Positions 17,544-26,699 are shown, numbered from the stretch's first letter. The stretch: 64,000 bases of DNA from an uncultured Prevotellaceae bacterium (GCA_902801375.1 CADCIB010000004.1:62001-126000); one strand, 5' to 3'. The notes: generated from the sequence alone by a model not told the origin. A program made the numbers and translations.

Positions 17544-17978
17544 ATGAAAGAATACAAGTATACCATCAATGGTACGAAATACGAAGTAGCCATTGGCGAC
17601 ATCGTTGAGAACATCGCTAACGTTACGGTTAACGGTGAGGAATACAAAGTGGAAATGGAGCGCGAGCCGGAACCCGAGAAGAAAAAGGTCGTCATCAAGA
17701 CGGGTGTCGCTTCTGAGGCTCCTGCCGACAATGCTGGCGAGACAAATGCTGCCAACATCGATACCTCGAATGCACTGAAGGCTCCGCTGCCCGGCACCAT
17801 CATCGAAGTGAAGGTGAAGGTAGGAGATGCTGTCAGCGCTGGTGACACACTCGTGGTGCTCGAAGCCATGAAGATGGCCAACAACCTGGAGTCTGAGAAA
17901 GCTGGAACGGTGAAGGCCGTGTTGGTGAAGGAAGGCGACAGTGTGATGGAAGACACCCCGCTTGTGGTGGTGGAATAA
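17544..17978 (+). CDS. mmdC: Biotin carboxyl carrier protein subunit (MmdC type)
   Basis: 144 residues. An N-terminal docking region (residues 1-50) and an acidic/alanine linker (EAPADNAGETNAAN) precede a biotinyl domain from about residue 78. The biotinylation motif EAMKM is intact and Lys110 is the attachment site. It carries carboxybiotin to and from the carboxyltransferase encoded two genes upstream. No beta (membrane) subunit gene follows: the next gene is hemW, 106 bp away past a hairpin. Confidence 0.92.
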   Translation: MKEYKYTINGTKYEVAIGDIVENIANVTVNGEEYKVEMEREPEPEKKKVVIKTGVASEAPADNAGETNAANIDTSNALKAPLPGTIIEVKVKVGDAVSAGDTLVVLEAMKMANNLESEKAGTVKAVLVKEGDSVMEDTPLVVVE

Positions 17979-18015
17979 TGATGTAAATATTTTTATCCAT
18001 TTAATATGAACAAAT

Positions 18016-18042
18016 GAGCTGCTCAACATCCTTGGGCAGCTC
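18016..18042 (+). terminator. Probable terminator of the mce-mmdC operon
   Basis: GAGCTGC (18016-18022) and GCAGCTC (18036-18042) form a 7-bp stem with a 13-nt loop, followed by a moderately T-rich GTTTATGTTTCATT. The T-run is interrupted, so termination may be partial. Confidence 0.6.
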
Positions 18043-18084
18043 GTTTATGTTTCATTCCTCTCTCCTCGAAAATTCTCTCCTTTC

Positions 18085-19260
18085 ATGCTAGGCCTCTATA
18101 TCCATATCCCCTTCTGCAAAAGCCGGTGCATCTATTGCAACTTTTACTCCACCACATACGGACACGATGTGATGGAGGCCTATGTCGATGCCTTATGCCA
18201 GGAGTTAACTCATGTTACTCATCAACCGTTACCCTTACAGACCATCTACTTTGGCGGCGGCACACCCTCGCAGCTTCACCCGGTTCTGCTCCAGCGGCTC
18301 CTGCTTTATATATATAAGGTGTATGATGTGGCTGACGATGCCGAAGTGACCATCGAGTGCAATCCCGATGACATCACGTCCTCATACGTGGCAGCCATCA
18401 CCCAGCCCTCTTCACCCATAAACCGCGTTAGCATGGGCGTGCAGACATTTTCCGACCAACGTTTGCAGTGGCTTCACCGCCGACACACATCGCAACAAGT
18501 ACAGCAGGCTGTGGAACACTTGCGACAGGCAGGTATCAAGAACATTAGCATCGACTTGATGTTCGGCTTTCCTGGCGAAACATTAGCCGATTGGGAATGC
18601 GACATTCTTCAAGCCATTTCCCTCCAACCAGAGCATATCTCTGCCTACTCTCTGATGATAGAAGAAGGCACACCGCTTTACGAGATGATGTCGAGGAGAG
18701 AGAAGAGAGGAGAGAGGAGACAAGGGAGTGAAGGGAGCAGCGAGGATGTTTCCGATGAACTCTCTCGTGAGATGTACGAGACGCTCATCGACCGGCTCAC
18801 CGCTGCAGGCTATGAACATTATGAAATCAGTAATTTTGCCCGCCCAAGTTTCCGATCCCGTCATAACAGCAGCTATTGGAACGACACGTCTTATCTGGGC
18901 ATTGGCGCTGCAGCCCATAGCTATGATGGCTGTAAGAGATGGTGGAACGTCGCCGATGTGAAGACATACATCGAGAATCTCCGCAAGGGGATTTCCGTCA
19001 TTGAAGGTCAGGAGACCATCGACACGCTCACGCACTATAACGACCGCATCACCACCGCTTTGCGAACCCGTGAAGGCATCTCTTTGCAGTCATTTACTGA
19101 GACATTCCCAGAACATTTTTATCATTATCTTATCGCCAATGCTGAACCGCACTTGAAGCGAGGTGCATTGGCCATCACCAATGGCTGTCTGCACCTCACC
19201 CGTGCTGGGCTCTTCGTCAGCGACGACATCATGAGCGACTTGATACAGCTACCCTCCTAA
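18085..19260 (+). CDS. hemW: HemW-type radical SAM protein (heme chaperone)
   Basis: 391 residues. The start LGLYIHIPFCKSRCIYC is the HemW signature, with Cys11, Cys15 and Cys18 holding the 4Fe-4S cluster; YFGGGTPSQL is the following glycine-rich SAM site. HemN has a related core, but the single N-terminal IHIPFC pattern and the missing HemN extension favour HemW, which binds heme and passes it to haemoproteins. A charged low-complexity insertion (RREKRGERRQGSEGSS) lies around residues 204-219, encoded by a purine-only run at about 18690-18735. Confidence 0.9.
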   Translation: MLGLYIHIPFCKSRCIYCNFYSTTYGHDVMEAYVDALCQELTHVTHQPLPLQTIYFGGGTPSQLHPVLLQRLLLYIYKVYDVADDAEVTIECNPDDITSSYVAAITQPSSPINRVSMGVQTFSDQRLQWLHRRHTSQQVQQAVEHLRQAGIKNISIDLMFGFPGETLADWECDILQAISLQPEHISAYSLMIEEGTPLYEMMSRREKRGERRQGSEGSSEDVSDELSREMYETLIDRLTAAGYEHYEISNFARPSFRSRHNSSYWNDTSYLGIGAAAHSYDGCKRWWNVADVKTYIENLRKGISVIEGQETIDTLTHYNDRITTALRTREGISLQSFTETFPEHFYHYLIANAEPHLKRGALAITNGCLHLTRAGLFVSDDIMSDLIQLPS

Positions 19261-19273
19261 TTGCCTTCAATGG

Positions 19274-22200
19274 CTATTCCTTACGCGTGGTGCATTCGTT
19301 GACAAGGTAAACGATGCTCATGTAGGGGATACCCGAGTTGGTCTGCAGGCCAATCTCGCATGTGCGGCTGTTGCTATAGCCGATCTCTATGTGCTGCTGT
19401 TCGATTTGCGGACGTAGCTTGCGCAGGGCGTAGCGGTTGACTTCAGGATAGGTGAAACCACGATCGCCGGCAAAGCCGCAACAGCCCACGCCTTCGGGCA
19501 GGAATACATTAGGCGTGCAGAGACGGGCTAAAGCGATGAGGTGCTCAGAGACACCCATCTCTCGTGTCGAACAGGTGATGTGCAAGGCCACGTGGCGGTC
19601 TATCGGATGGAAGTCGAGACGGTCTTTGAGGAAAGTCATGATAAACTCGGCTGGCTCATATAGTTTCACACGATTCATCACTTTCTTCATGCGGTGAAGA
19701 CACGGGCTTTGGTCGCACAGCACGGGATATTGTCCTTCGTTCGACGCTTTCCACAATGCTTCCTCCAGCTCGGCACTTTTGCGGTCGGCAATGTCGAGCA
19801 TGCCCTTGCTTTCCCAAATTTGTCCGCAGCACATCTTCTTCATGCCCTCTGGGAATACAACCTCGTAGCCAGCCTTGTTGAGCAGCCGGCAAGTCTCGTC
19901 TACAAGTGAGTTCTTTACTGGTGCACCTTTCGCCAAACCCATCGTCTGGTTGATGCACGAAGGGAAGTAGACCACCTTCTGTGGCGAAATATCACGGTTC
20001 AAAGCTGTTGCTTTTGGCTGTTTGATGGGTTTGGGCATAGCCGTTGTCCACAAGGGGAGTCCCATCTTATTCATGCCGTTGCAGATGGAGGTCATGAGCG
20101 AAGAGCCGAGAACGGAATGGCCGAGGTTGGCTACATCGAGCACTACGCGCAGTCCTGACTTGATGCCCGCCATGTGGTTGGCCGCGAACTCGCCCGCCTT
20201 ATAGCCCATGCGGCAGTCGTTCATGTTCATCTGACGGATGAGGTGTGTCAGCTCGCCCGTATTGATCTTCATTGGGCAAGAGGTGGAGCAGAGTCCGTCG
20301 GCAGCACAAGTGGCATCGCCATAATACTTGTATTGTCGTTTCAGCGTGGCCAGACGTTCAGGATTGACACCCGTGTTGGTGAGTTCTCGAATCTCTCTCT
20401 GCACAGCGATACGCATACGCGAGGAGAGTGTGAATCCGCACGACATACAGTTCACCTCGCAGAAACCACATTCAATGCACTTGTTGGCGCGTTGGACGGC
20501 CTCGATGGTTTCTTGAGCCGTTGATTTCAGATGCGGGAACTGAGCATCGGGAACCTTATCGAAATCGAAATCAAGAACAGGTAGCGGCTTCAGGCATTTG
20601 ATGAAACACTCTGGGTCGTCGTTGAAGATCACACCTTGATTGAGCAGTCCTTCTGGGTCGAAAATCTGTTTCAGCTCCTTCATCGCCTCATAGGCCTTCT
20701 CCCCCCATTCATATTTCACGAAAGGAGCCATGTTGCGGCCTGTGCCATGTTCAGCTTTCAGCGAACCGTCATATTCCTCCACCACCAAACGGGCCACGTC
20801 GCGCATCATTTCCGCATAGCGGTCTACCTCGCTCTGGCTCTTGAAACTCTGGTTCAGGATGAAGTGGTAGTTACCCTCGAAGGCATGTCCGTAAATGCAG
20901 GCATCGTCGTAGCCGTGATCGGCAATCAGGCGCTGCAGCTTCACCGTCGCCTCTGGCAGGCACTCGATGGGGAAGGCCACGTCCTCGATCAGGCAAGAGG
21001 TACCCACTGGGCGCGTGCCTCCTACCGAGGGGAAGATGCCCGAGCGGATGGCCCAATATTTGCCGTAGACGGCAGGATCTTCAGTGAACTCTGCAGGGAT
21101 ATACAGTCGGAATTGGCCTAAGCATTCCTTGATTTTCGCAATCTTCTCCAACAATTGCTCGTGGGTGATTCCCTTCGTCTCTGTGAGGATGGCTGTCAGG
21201 TTGTGGTAATCGCCAGGTGCCACACCTTCTATCTTTCCTGCATCCACATCTTTCTGATACTGCAGATAGACGGGGTCGTCCACAGAACTGAGCGATTTGT
21301 AATCGAGCATCTCGGCACTCTTCACCATCAGATTCTCGGCACTCATAGCCATATCCTCGTCGCCAGACTTGAGTTGCTTCATCGCCACCACAGCCTCGCA
21401 ACTTTCCTTCATGGTCATGAAGTAGACCATCGCAGATGCCTTGTATTTGTAGTCGTGGAGCGTCTTCATAGTCACCTCCGAGAGGAAGGCCAACGTTCCC
21501 TCAGAACCTACCATCGAGTGGGCCATGATGTCGAAGGGGTCGTCATAGGCAATCAACGGTCGTAGGTTCAGACCCGTCACGTTCTTGATGCTGTATTTCT
21601 TTTGGATGCGGGCGCTCAGTTCCTCATCGGCTCTCACGCGGTCGCGCAGGTCTTCAATTTTCTTGATAAACTCAGGATGCGACTTGCGGAATTCCTCCTT
21701 GCTCTTTTCGTCGCCTGTGTCTACGATTGTGCCGTCGGTCAGGATGATTCGAGCACTCACCATCATGCGGTCGCTGTTGGCATGCACGCCGCAGTTCATG
21801 CCCGACGCGTTGTTACACACGATGCCACCTACCATCGCACTGCCGATGCTGGCAGGATCGGGTGGGAATACACGTCCAAAAGGCTTTAGAATCTCATTCA
21901 CACGCGCACCCACGATGCCTGGTTGCAACTTGATGTTAAGGACCTCGCCACTCTCCTCTAAAGTGTATTGCTCCCAATGTTTGCCTGCTACGATGAGCAC
22001 TGAGTCGCTGACACTCTGCCCCGAAAGCGATGTCCCGGCAGCACGGAAGGTGAACGGCACGCCATGCTTGCGGCAGGTTTTCACTATGGCAGCCAATTCC
22101 TTCTCTCCGTCGCTGCGCACCACCACACGGGGGATGTAACGGTAGAATCCTGCATCCGTTCCCCATGCTAGCGTGCGCAGTTCGTCGGTGTAGATCCGAT

Positions 22201-22309
22201 CTTTGGGCAGCGTCTGATACAATTCGCTCAGAAACTTGTTGTTATTCTCTTGATGGAAGTGGGAGGCCTGTACTTTTTTTCCATTCATTGCATTGTCGGT
22301 TGTAGTCAT
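19274..22309 (-). CDS. FAD-binding and Fe-S D-lactate dehydrogenase (GlcD-GlpC fusion type)
   Basis: 1011 residues. The N-terminal half is a FAD_binding_4 oxidase with FRAAGTSLSGQSVSDSV, VGGIVCNNASGMNCG and the C-terminal oxidase domain ending at EAMKELKQIFDPEGLLN. The second half is a ferredoxin-like and CCG-domain module: CIECGFCEVNC at about residue 611, CAADGLCSTSCP at about 668, then PSCINQTMG, MKKMCCGQIWESKG and GVGCCGFAGDRGF. Such fusions oxidise D-lactate (or glycolate) and pass electrons to the quinone pool. A lactate permease is encoded divergently, which supports lactate as the substrate. Promoter at 22359-22390. Confidence 0.88.
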   Translation of the reverse strand: MTTTDNAMNGKKVQASHFHQENNNKFLSELYQTLPKDRIYTDELRTLAWGTDAGFYRYIPRVVVRSDGEKELAAIVKTCRKHGVPFTFRAAGTSLSGQSVSDSVLIVAGKHWEQYTLEESGEVLNIKLQPGIVGARVNEILKPFGRVFPPDPASIGSAMVGGIVCNNASGMNCGVHANSDRMMVSARIILTDGTIVDTGDEKSKEEFRKSHPEFIKKIEDLRDRVRADEELSARIQKKYSIKNVTGLNLRPLIAYDDPFDIMAHSMVGSEGTLAFLSEVTMKTLHDYKYKASAMVYFMTMKESCEAVVAMKQLKSGDEDMAMSAENLMVKSAEMLDYKSLSSVDDPVYLQYQKDVDAGKIEGVAPGDYHNLTAILTETKGITHEQLLEKIAKIKECLGQFRLYIPAEFTEDPAVYGKYWAIRSGIFPSVGGTRPVGTSCLIEDVAFPIECLPEATVKLQRLIADHGYDDACIYGHAFEGNYHFILNQSFKSQSEVDRYAEMMRDVARLVVEEYDGSLKAEHGTGRNMAPFVKYEWGEKAYEAMKELKQIFDPEGLLNQGVIFNDDPECFIKCLKPLPVLDFDFDKVPDAQFPHLKSTAQETIEAVQRANKCIECGFCEVNCMSCGFTLSSRMRIAVQREIRELTNTGVNPERLATLKRQYKYYGDATCAADGLCSTSCPMKINTGELTHLIRQMNMNDCRMGYKAGEFAANHMAGIKSGLRVVLDVANLGHSVLGSSLMTSICNGMNKMGLPLWTTAMPKPIKQPKATALNRDISPQKVVYFPSCINQTMGLAKGAPVKNSLVDETCRLLNKAGYEVVFPEGMKKMCCGQIWESKGMLDIADRKSAELEEALWKASNEGQYPVLCDQSPCLHRMKKVMNRVKLYEPAEFIMTFLKDRLDFHPIDRHVALHITCSTREMGVSEHLIALARLCTPNVFLPEGVGCCGFAGDRGFTYPEVNRYALRKLRPQIEQQHIEIGYSNSRTCEIGLQTNSGIPYMSIVYLVNECTTRKE

Positions 22310-22358
22310 AATAAAAGCAGATTAGAAATTATTCAAAGTGTATTAATAATATGGCACA

Positions 22359-22390
22359 AAGATAACAAAATTCTATCATTTTGCATCAAA
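22359..22390 (-). promoter_or_regulatory. Promoter of the D-lactate dehydrogenase gene
   Basis: On the minus strand TTTG (22390-22387), a 20-bp spacer and TATCTTTG (22366-22359) fit the Bacteroidetes consensus. The leader to the start codon is about 45 nt. Confidence 0.75.
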
Positions 22391-22449
22391 TAATTACACT
22401 TTTATATTTTTTTTACACAAAAAAGCACATGATGTTCACACTTTTTTTG

Positions 22450-22457
22450 TAATTTCG
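22450..22457 (+). promoter_or_regulatory. Weak candidate -7 box of the lactate permease gene
   Basis: TAATTTCG followed by CAC resembles the -7 element with one mismatch (TTCG for TTTG). No good -33 box is visible. It lies about 60 bp from the divergent dehydrogenase promoter, so both could be controlled from one intergenic site. Confidence 0.4.
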
Positions 22458-22553
22458 CACCCATGAACTACCACCGACCATCTTTCGGTTGTTCAAAGAG
22501 GTGGCTTAAACAGCGAAATACTTATATCATTATTCATTAATAACATTGTTCTT

Positions 22554-24158
22554 ATGTCAGCATTAGTATCAGTCATTCCCATTCTACTACTTATCGTATT
22601 GATGATGGGCTTTAAGGTTTCTGGTTACAAAAGTGCCATCGTGACACTCATTGTAACAATTCTATTGGCTTTGTTTGCCGCTCCTTCTCTTGGCATCGTG
22701 CCCGAAAAGTTTGCCGACGCATCCATTGTCGGAGTTTCCATCTGGTCGGTCGTCGAAGGCCTACTCAAGGCCTGCTTCCCCATTATCCTGATCATCATCT
22801 GTGCCATCTTTAGCTACAATATCCTTTGCGAAACGAAGGAGATTGAAACCATCAAGACACAGTTCATCCAGATGACATCCGACAAGGGGTTGCTGGTGTT
22901 GCTGTTGACGTGGGGTCTTGGCGGTGTGCTCGAAGGTATGGCAGGTTTTGGAACGGCAGTGGCCATCCCTGCCGCCATCCTCATCGGCCTCGGCTTCAAA
23001 CCCATGTTCTCGGCTGTCATCTGTCTGGTGGCCAATACCGTGGCCGTGGGCTTCGGTGCCGTGGGCCTTCCCGCCACCACGCTCGCCAATCAGGTGGCTG
23101 CCGAAGGTGTGGCCTCGCCTGAGATGCTCTGTGAGGTGGCCACGTTCATCATCGTGCAGTTGGCACTAATGTTCTACATCACGCCGTTCCTCATCTTGAT
23201 GATGACCGACCGCAAGAAGGTTGTGAAGAACATCACCCTTGCTCTCTTTGTGGGCACGTTCTCCATCCTCGTGCAGTTCTGCTGTGCCCATTTCATCGGC
23301 CCTGAGACCCCAGCCATCCTAGGTTCTGTGGCTGCTATCATTGCCATGCTCATCTACAACAAACTGTTCATCCACGACGAAGACGCTTCCGACGAGGTGA
23401 TTGTCGAAAAGAAAAAATTTGGTACAGCCAAGACGCTGAAGGCTTGGAGTGTTTACGGACTTATTATTTTCTTCATTCTCATCTCGAGCAAGATTGTGCC
23501 GGCCATCAATACTGCCCTCAACAGTACGCTGGTCACTCAGTTCAATCTGCCCGTCACGGGCAACACCTTCAAGTTCGGATGGCTCTCCAATGCCGGCTTG
23601 ATGATTTTTCTGGGTGCAGTCATTGGTGGCATGATCCAGGGACTCAGTTTCGGCAAACTCATGAAACTCCTGTGCAAGACCACCATCAACCTTCAGAAGA
23701 CCGCCGTCACCATCTGCTGTCTTGTGGCAATGGCCATGCTGATGAACAACACGGGAATGACCAACGACATTGCCAAGGGGCTCGTTGCACTCACAGGCAC
23801 CTTCTTCCCATTCTTTGCTCCACTCATTGGTTCGATTGGCACCTTCGTCACGGGCAGTGCCACCAATGCCAACATCCTCTTCGGTAAGCTCCAGGCAACG
23901 GCTGCCAGCGATCTGGGATTGGTGAATCAAGGCACGTTCTTCGGCGTGAGCGGTAACGAGACCAACTGGCTAGCTGCTGCCAACTGCGCCGGTTCTGAGG
24001 GTGGTAAGCTGCTGTCGCCGCAGAGCATAGCCATTGCTACTGCCGCCTGCGATATGGAGGGTCAGGATGGTGAGATCATGCGCAAGACCATGCCATTCGC
24101 CATCTTCTGGATCTTGATGAACGGTCTCATGGTCTTCCTCGGCCTGCATGTATTCTAA
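22554..24158 (+). CDS. Lactate permease (LctP/LldP family)
   Basis: 534 residues with at least 12 hydrophobic segments. It has the family hallmark GGVLEGMAGFGTAVAIPAAI around residue 125 and AVGFGAVGLPATTLANQV about 50 residues later, plus the late TGSATNANILFGKLQ and GNETNWLAAANCAGSEGGK stretches. LctP proteins import L- or D-lactate (and glycolate) with protons. It is divergent from the D-lactate dehydrogenase gene, making a compact lactate uptake and oxidation unit. Confidence 0.92.
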   Translation: MSALVSVIPILLLIVLMMGFKVSGYKSAIVTLIVTILLALFAAPSLGIVPEKFADASIVGVSIWSVVEGLLKACFPIILIIICAIFSYNILCETKEIETIKTQFIQMTSDKGLLVLLLTWGLGGVLEGMAGFGTAVAIPAAILIGLGFKPMFSAVICLVANTVAVGFGAVGLPATTLANQVAAEGVASPEMLCEVATFIIVQLALMFYITPFLILMMTDRKKVVKNITLALFVGTFSILVQFCCAHFIGPETPAILGSVAAIIAMLIYNKLFIHDEDASDEVIVEKKKFGTAKTLKAWSVYGLIIFFILISSKIVPAINTALNSTLVTQFNLPVTGNTFKFGWLSNAGLMIFLGAVIGGMIQGLSFGKLMKLLCKTTINLQKTAVTICCLVAMAMLMNNTGMTNDIAKGLVALTGTFFPFFAPLIGSIGTFVTGSATNANILFGKLQATAASDLGLVNQGTFFGVSGNETNWLAAANCAGSEGGKLLSPQSIAIATAACDMEGQDGEIMRKTMPFAIFWILMNGLMVFLGLHVF

Positions 24159-24201
24159 TCAGTAGCTTAATAGTCGTTTACAACGCAAAGTGAAGTTCAA
24201 A

Positions 24202-25011
24202 ATGAAGAAAAAATGGATATGGATAGCCGCTCTGGCGATCATCGTTGGAGCCGGTTGTTGGTGGCTCACACAGGAGAGAGAGCAGTCGAAGATTGATGAT
24301 GCCCCCGTTTGGTATGAGGACACAACAGCATTGGAGGCCGACTTGGCTGCAGCCATTGCTGACGTGCAACAGCTCGACTCCTCAAAAATTTGCAATGAAC
24401 TGATGCCCGTCCGGAAAGGTTACCCCGGAGAGGAGTGGGCCACCTTCAACGGGAAAGACATGGTGCTGGTGGTCACGTTGGTGGACTCCTCGCGTTTGGA
24501 GAAATTCTTCGGGCGCGACGATGTCTACCGCATCGACCGTGAAATGGGCACTTGGATCACCATCCCCGGAGAATGGAAAAGCCGGCGTGCTGCCTTTGAA
24601 GGACTCGACAGTGTGGCCGCCCACATGCGCCTGCTCCAGATGTATGGGCTCAGCCCCGATTGTGACTATGACATTATGGTGCAGTTCTATGCCGATCCCG
24701 CAGGCATGTTCCGTCCGGCTCACGATCCTGACATTACCACTACATCAGCCCCCTTGGACTTCCCCGCACAAGTCGATGAGAAGCTGAAGATCGGGGAGAC
24801 TAACTTCCGCGAATGGTATCGCTACAGCGTGTCCGCAGCCTACGAAGACGACAGTCCGCTGCCTTGGACACAGATGGGCTACACCTACGACTGGCATCGG
24901 GGTGCTCGCCACGTGGGATTGTCGGAATACATAGTCAGCCACAACACCCTTATCAAGGTGAAAGGTAGTGAGAGTGCATGGGCTTTCGTCCAGAATCTCT
25001 TTGAGCCTTAA
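24202..25011 (+). CDS. Unknown membrane-anchored protein
   Basis: 269 residues from ATG 24202; a GTG at 24190 is possible but less likely. One N-terminal transmembrane helix (WIWIAALAIIVGAGCWWL) follows KKK, so the body should be periplasmic. The body begins after a charged linker and includes MPVRKGYPGEEWATFNGKDM and WTQMGYTYDWHRGARHVGLSEY. No family is recognised. It is 43 bp downstream of the lactate permease and may share its transcript, ending at the terminator at 25028. Confidence 0.65.
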   Translation: MKKKWIWIAALAIIVGAGCWWLTQEREQSKIDDAPVWYEDTTALEADLAAAIADVQQLDSSKICNELMPVRKGYPGEEWATFNGKDMVLVVTLVDSSRLEKFFGRDDVYRIDREMGTWITIPGEWKSRRAAFEGLDSVAAHMRLLQMYGLSPDCDYDIMVQFYADPAGMFRPAHDPDITTTSAPLDFPAQVDEKLKIGETNFREWYRYSVSAAYEDDSPLPWTQMGYTYDWHRGARHVGLSEYIVSHNTLIKVKGSESAWAFVQNLFEP

Positions 25012-25027
25012 CCCCCTAGCAAACAGC

Positions 25028-25073
25028 AAAAGCAGCAACTCATGTCTTCTCGCTTTGAGTTGCTGCTTTTTTT
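25028..25073 (+). terminator. Strong, probably bidirectional terminator
   Basis: AGCAGCAACTCA (25031-25042) pairs perfectly with TGAGTTGCTGCT (25056-25067), 12 bp, followed by seven T. A-rich sequence on the other side (CAAAAG) lets it serve the leftward DUF4491 gene too. Confidence 0.88.
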
Positions 25074-25111
25074 ATGGAGACTATATGAATCTTACCCCTT
25101 GTTTTCCCCCA

Positions 25112-25144
25112 CCGTAGGGGCGGAACAGCGTTTCGGCCCGCAAA
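25112..25144. repeat. Dispersed GC-rich repeat, copy 1
   Basis: CCCCACCGTAGGGGCGGAAC followed by AGCGTTTCGGCC matches, at about 27 of 32 positions, the reverse complement of the sequence at 43770-43801. Both copies are intergenic. The CCCC..GGGG and GGCGGA..TCCGCC segments can form small hairpins. The 140 bp between here and the DUF4491 gene shows nothing else recognisable. Confidence 0.5.
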
Positions 25145-25217
25145 AGGACAGGTGTTCATGTTCGGACTTATTTCCGTCCGCAGTGAATACATGCATTTGC
25201 AATGCGAACAACGCCCT

Positions 25218-25517
25218 TCATTCTTCCTTCTTCCGCATACGTTTCGGGTTCATGGGAAACCATCCCTTCTCCACCCGTTTCTTTTGAGCGAAGAGTTCCC
25301 CGATGCCCCAAAGCGCAGATGCGCCGAACACCCCCAGAAATGACGACAGGTAGATGTTCTCGATAAATAGTGCAGCTCCGATGCAGCAGATGCCGATCAG
25401 AAGATAGACCATCCAAGGGCGGGTGCCCCAATAATATTCCGTCTTGATGACGATAGGGTGCCATATACCGATGGTGAGAAAGGTCATGATGGCGATAATG
25501 ATGCCTGTAAAATACAT
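25218..25517 (-). CDS. DUF4491 family small membrane protein
   Basis: 99 residues with three hydrophobic segments (FTGIIIAIMTFLTIGIW, MVYLLIGICCIGAALFI, and LSSFLGVFGASALWGIGELF) and a basic tail (NPKRMRKKEE). Size, the WHPIVIKTEYYWG motif between helices 1 and 2, and the basic tail fit DUF4491, a family restricted to Bacteroidetes and some Firmicutes with no known function. It is 61 bp downstream of the AlkD gene on the same strand. Confidence 0.75.
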   Translation of the reverse strand: MYFTGIIIAIMTFLTIGIWHPIVIKTEYYWGTRPWMVYLLIGICCIGAALFIENIYLSSFLGVFGASALWGIGELFAQKKRVEKGWFPMNPKRMRKKEE

Positions 25518-25578
25518 TTTCTTGTTTCTTTCAGCGTGAGTGTTTGTCTATATCTGTGGTGCTGGCGTATGTAGTTCC

Positions 25579-26340
25579 TTAATCCTGAGGCGGCATGGTC
25601 ATCCAATACCTCCGCTCCTCGTCGTCCATTTTCTCTATGGCATAGCGGAGCGTCGTCCTGGGCATCTCGTGGACATGCTGGCGCAGAAAGTCGCGCAGTA
25701 GCCCCATGCTCACCCGTTTCCCCATCTCGCGCAGCATCCATCCCACCGCCTTGTGCATTAGGTCGTGCCGATGCTGCAAGAGCATCTCGGCATAACGCAG
25801 GCACCATGACGGGTCCCCTTGCTGGATGGGTTTCCACGTGCTCACCATGCTCATGCGCTGTTCCCACAGGCAGTCGCTCTGAGCCAGTGTGTCGAGCACC
25901 CTCAGTTTGTCGAACGCCGTTGGCAACAGCAGCCAGTGTCCTAAGAGCTTGGGAGCCGAGAGATCCACCAGATCCCAGTTGTTCGCCTGCCTGGCATGCT
26001 GCAGATACATGTTTACGATGTTGTCTCGTTCTCGGATGGCCGCCTCGTCGTTCTCTAAGCGTTTAGTGGCCAAGCGTTCGAACTTCTCAACAAGCACGAG
26101 CAGTCCGCATAAGCGCACCTCATGCCAGGGACTTGCCAGCATTTCAGGAACCTCGAAGAGTGGCAGTTCTTTCCACACCTCCTTGGTGACTGCCTGCGTC
26201 TGTGGCACTTTCAGTCCCAGGAACGCGTCGCCTTCCCCGTATTCCCCCTTTCCTGTTTTGAAAAATCGCATGAGTATCTCGCGCTGCTTGTCGTTCTGCA
26301 GCGCCTCCATCCTTCTGATAATCTCCTGTGCTGTTGTCAT
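25579..26340 (-). CDS. DNA alkylation repair protein (AlkD family)
   Basis: 253 residues, all helical, with paired helices typical of the HEAT-like repeats of AlkD. Visible segments are KVPQTQAVTKEVWKELP, WHEVRLCGLLVLVEKF and NNWDLVDLSAPKLLG, whose WD and downstream Asp/Arg residues line the DNA-binding groove of AlkD. AlkD glycosylases remove bulky cationic lesions such as 3- or 7-alkylpurines without base flipping. It lies just downstream of tRNA-Pro on the same strand but is separated from it by a terminator. Confidence 0.85.
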   Translation of the reverse strand: MTTAQEIIRRMEALQNDKQREILMRFFKTGKGEYGEGDAFLGLKVPQTQAVTKEVWKELPLFEVPEMLASPWHEVRLCGLLVLVEKFERLATKRLENDEAAIRERDNIVNMYLQHARQANNWDLVDLSAPKLLGHWLLLPTAFDKLRVLDTLAQSDCLWEQRMSMVSTWKPIQQGDPSWCLRYAEMLLQHRHDLMHKAVGWMLREMGKRVSMGLLRDFLRQHVHEMPRTTLRYAIEKMDDEERRYWMTMPPQD

Positions 26341-26364
26341 ACTTGTAACTCGTCAGTGGCGATT

Positions 26365-26400
26365 AAAAAAGAAATCCAAGTTGCTAAAGTAGCATCTTGG
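26365..26400 (-). terminator. Terminator of the tRNA-Pro gene
   Basis: On the minus strand CCAAG-A-TGCT-ACTTT-AGCA-A-CTTGG forms a hairpin (26400-26376) followed by ATTTCTTTTTT. It stops transcription just before the AlkD gene. Confidence 0.75.
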
Positions 26401-26411
26401 ACTCTTCTTTT

Positions 26412-26487
26412 TGGTCGGGATTACTGGACTCGAACCAGCGACCTCGCGCCCCCCAGACGTGTGCGCTACCAACTGCGCTAAATCCCG
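26412..26487 (-). tRNA. tRNA-Pro (anticodon GGG)
   Basis: 76 nt including an encoded CCA (26414-26412). Acceptor CGGGATT/AATCCCG, D-stem GCGC/GCGC, anticodon loop CTGGGGG with GGG at 34-36, T-loop TTCGAGT. The anticodon stem CACGT/GCGCG has an A-C mismatch at 28:42 and a wobble at 31:39; the T-stem closes with a G-T pair. These weaken but do not abolish the cloverleaf. A full promoter lies just upstream. Confidence 0.88.
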
Positions 26488-26508
26488 ATCCTTGCATGAT
26501 TGCGGGTG

Positions 26509-26540
26509 CAAAGGTACGAACTTTTTCTGAATGCTCCAAA
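26509..26540 (-). promoter_or_regulatory. Promoter of tRNA-Pro
   Basis: Minus strand TTTG (26540-26537), 20-bp spacer, TACCTTTG (26516-26509), about 20 bp upstream of the mature 5' end. The same spacing is seen at tRNA-Phe. Confidence 0.8.
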
Positions 26541-26699
26541 TATTTTATGGTTAAAATAGATAAAAACAAAAAAAATCTTTCGCAAACCAATAGCGCCGCC
26601 TGTTTTTTGGACGCTATATGACTTGTTTTATTTGCTAATCATAGCTGATGCAGAGCGTTAATGTTCTGTAAATGATGTGGTGGTCTCGTTTTTTCTTTG

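Noticed and set aside
25042-25343. Frames of 60-80 codons next to the DUF4491 gene
   Set aside because: They translate a terminator arm and the GC-rich dispersed repeat and overlap the DUF4491 gene in antisense.
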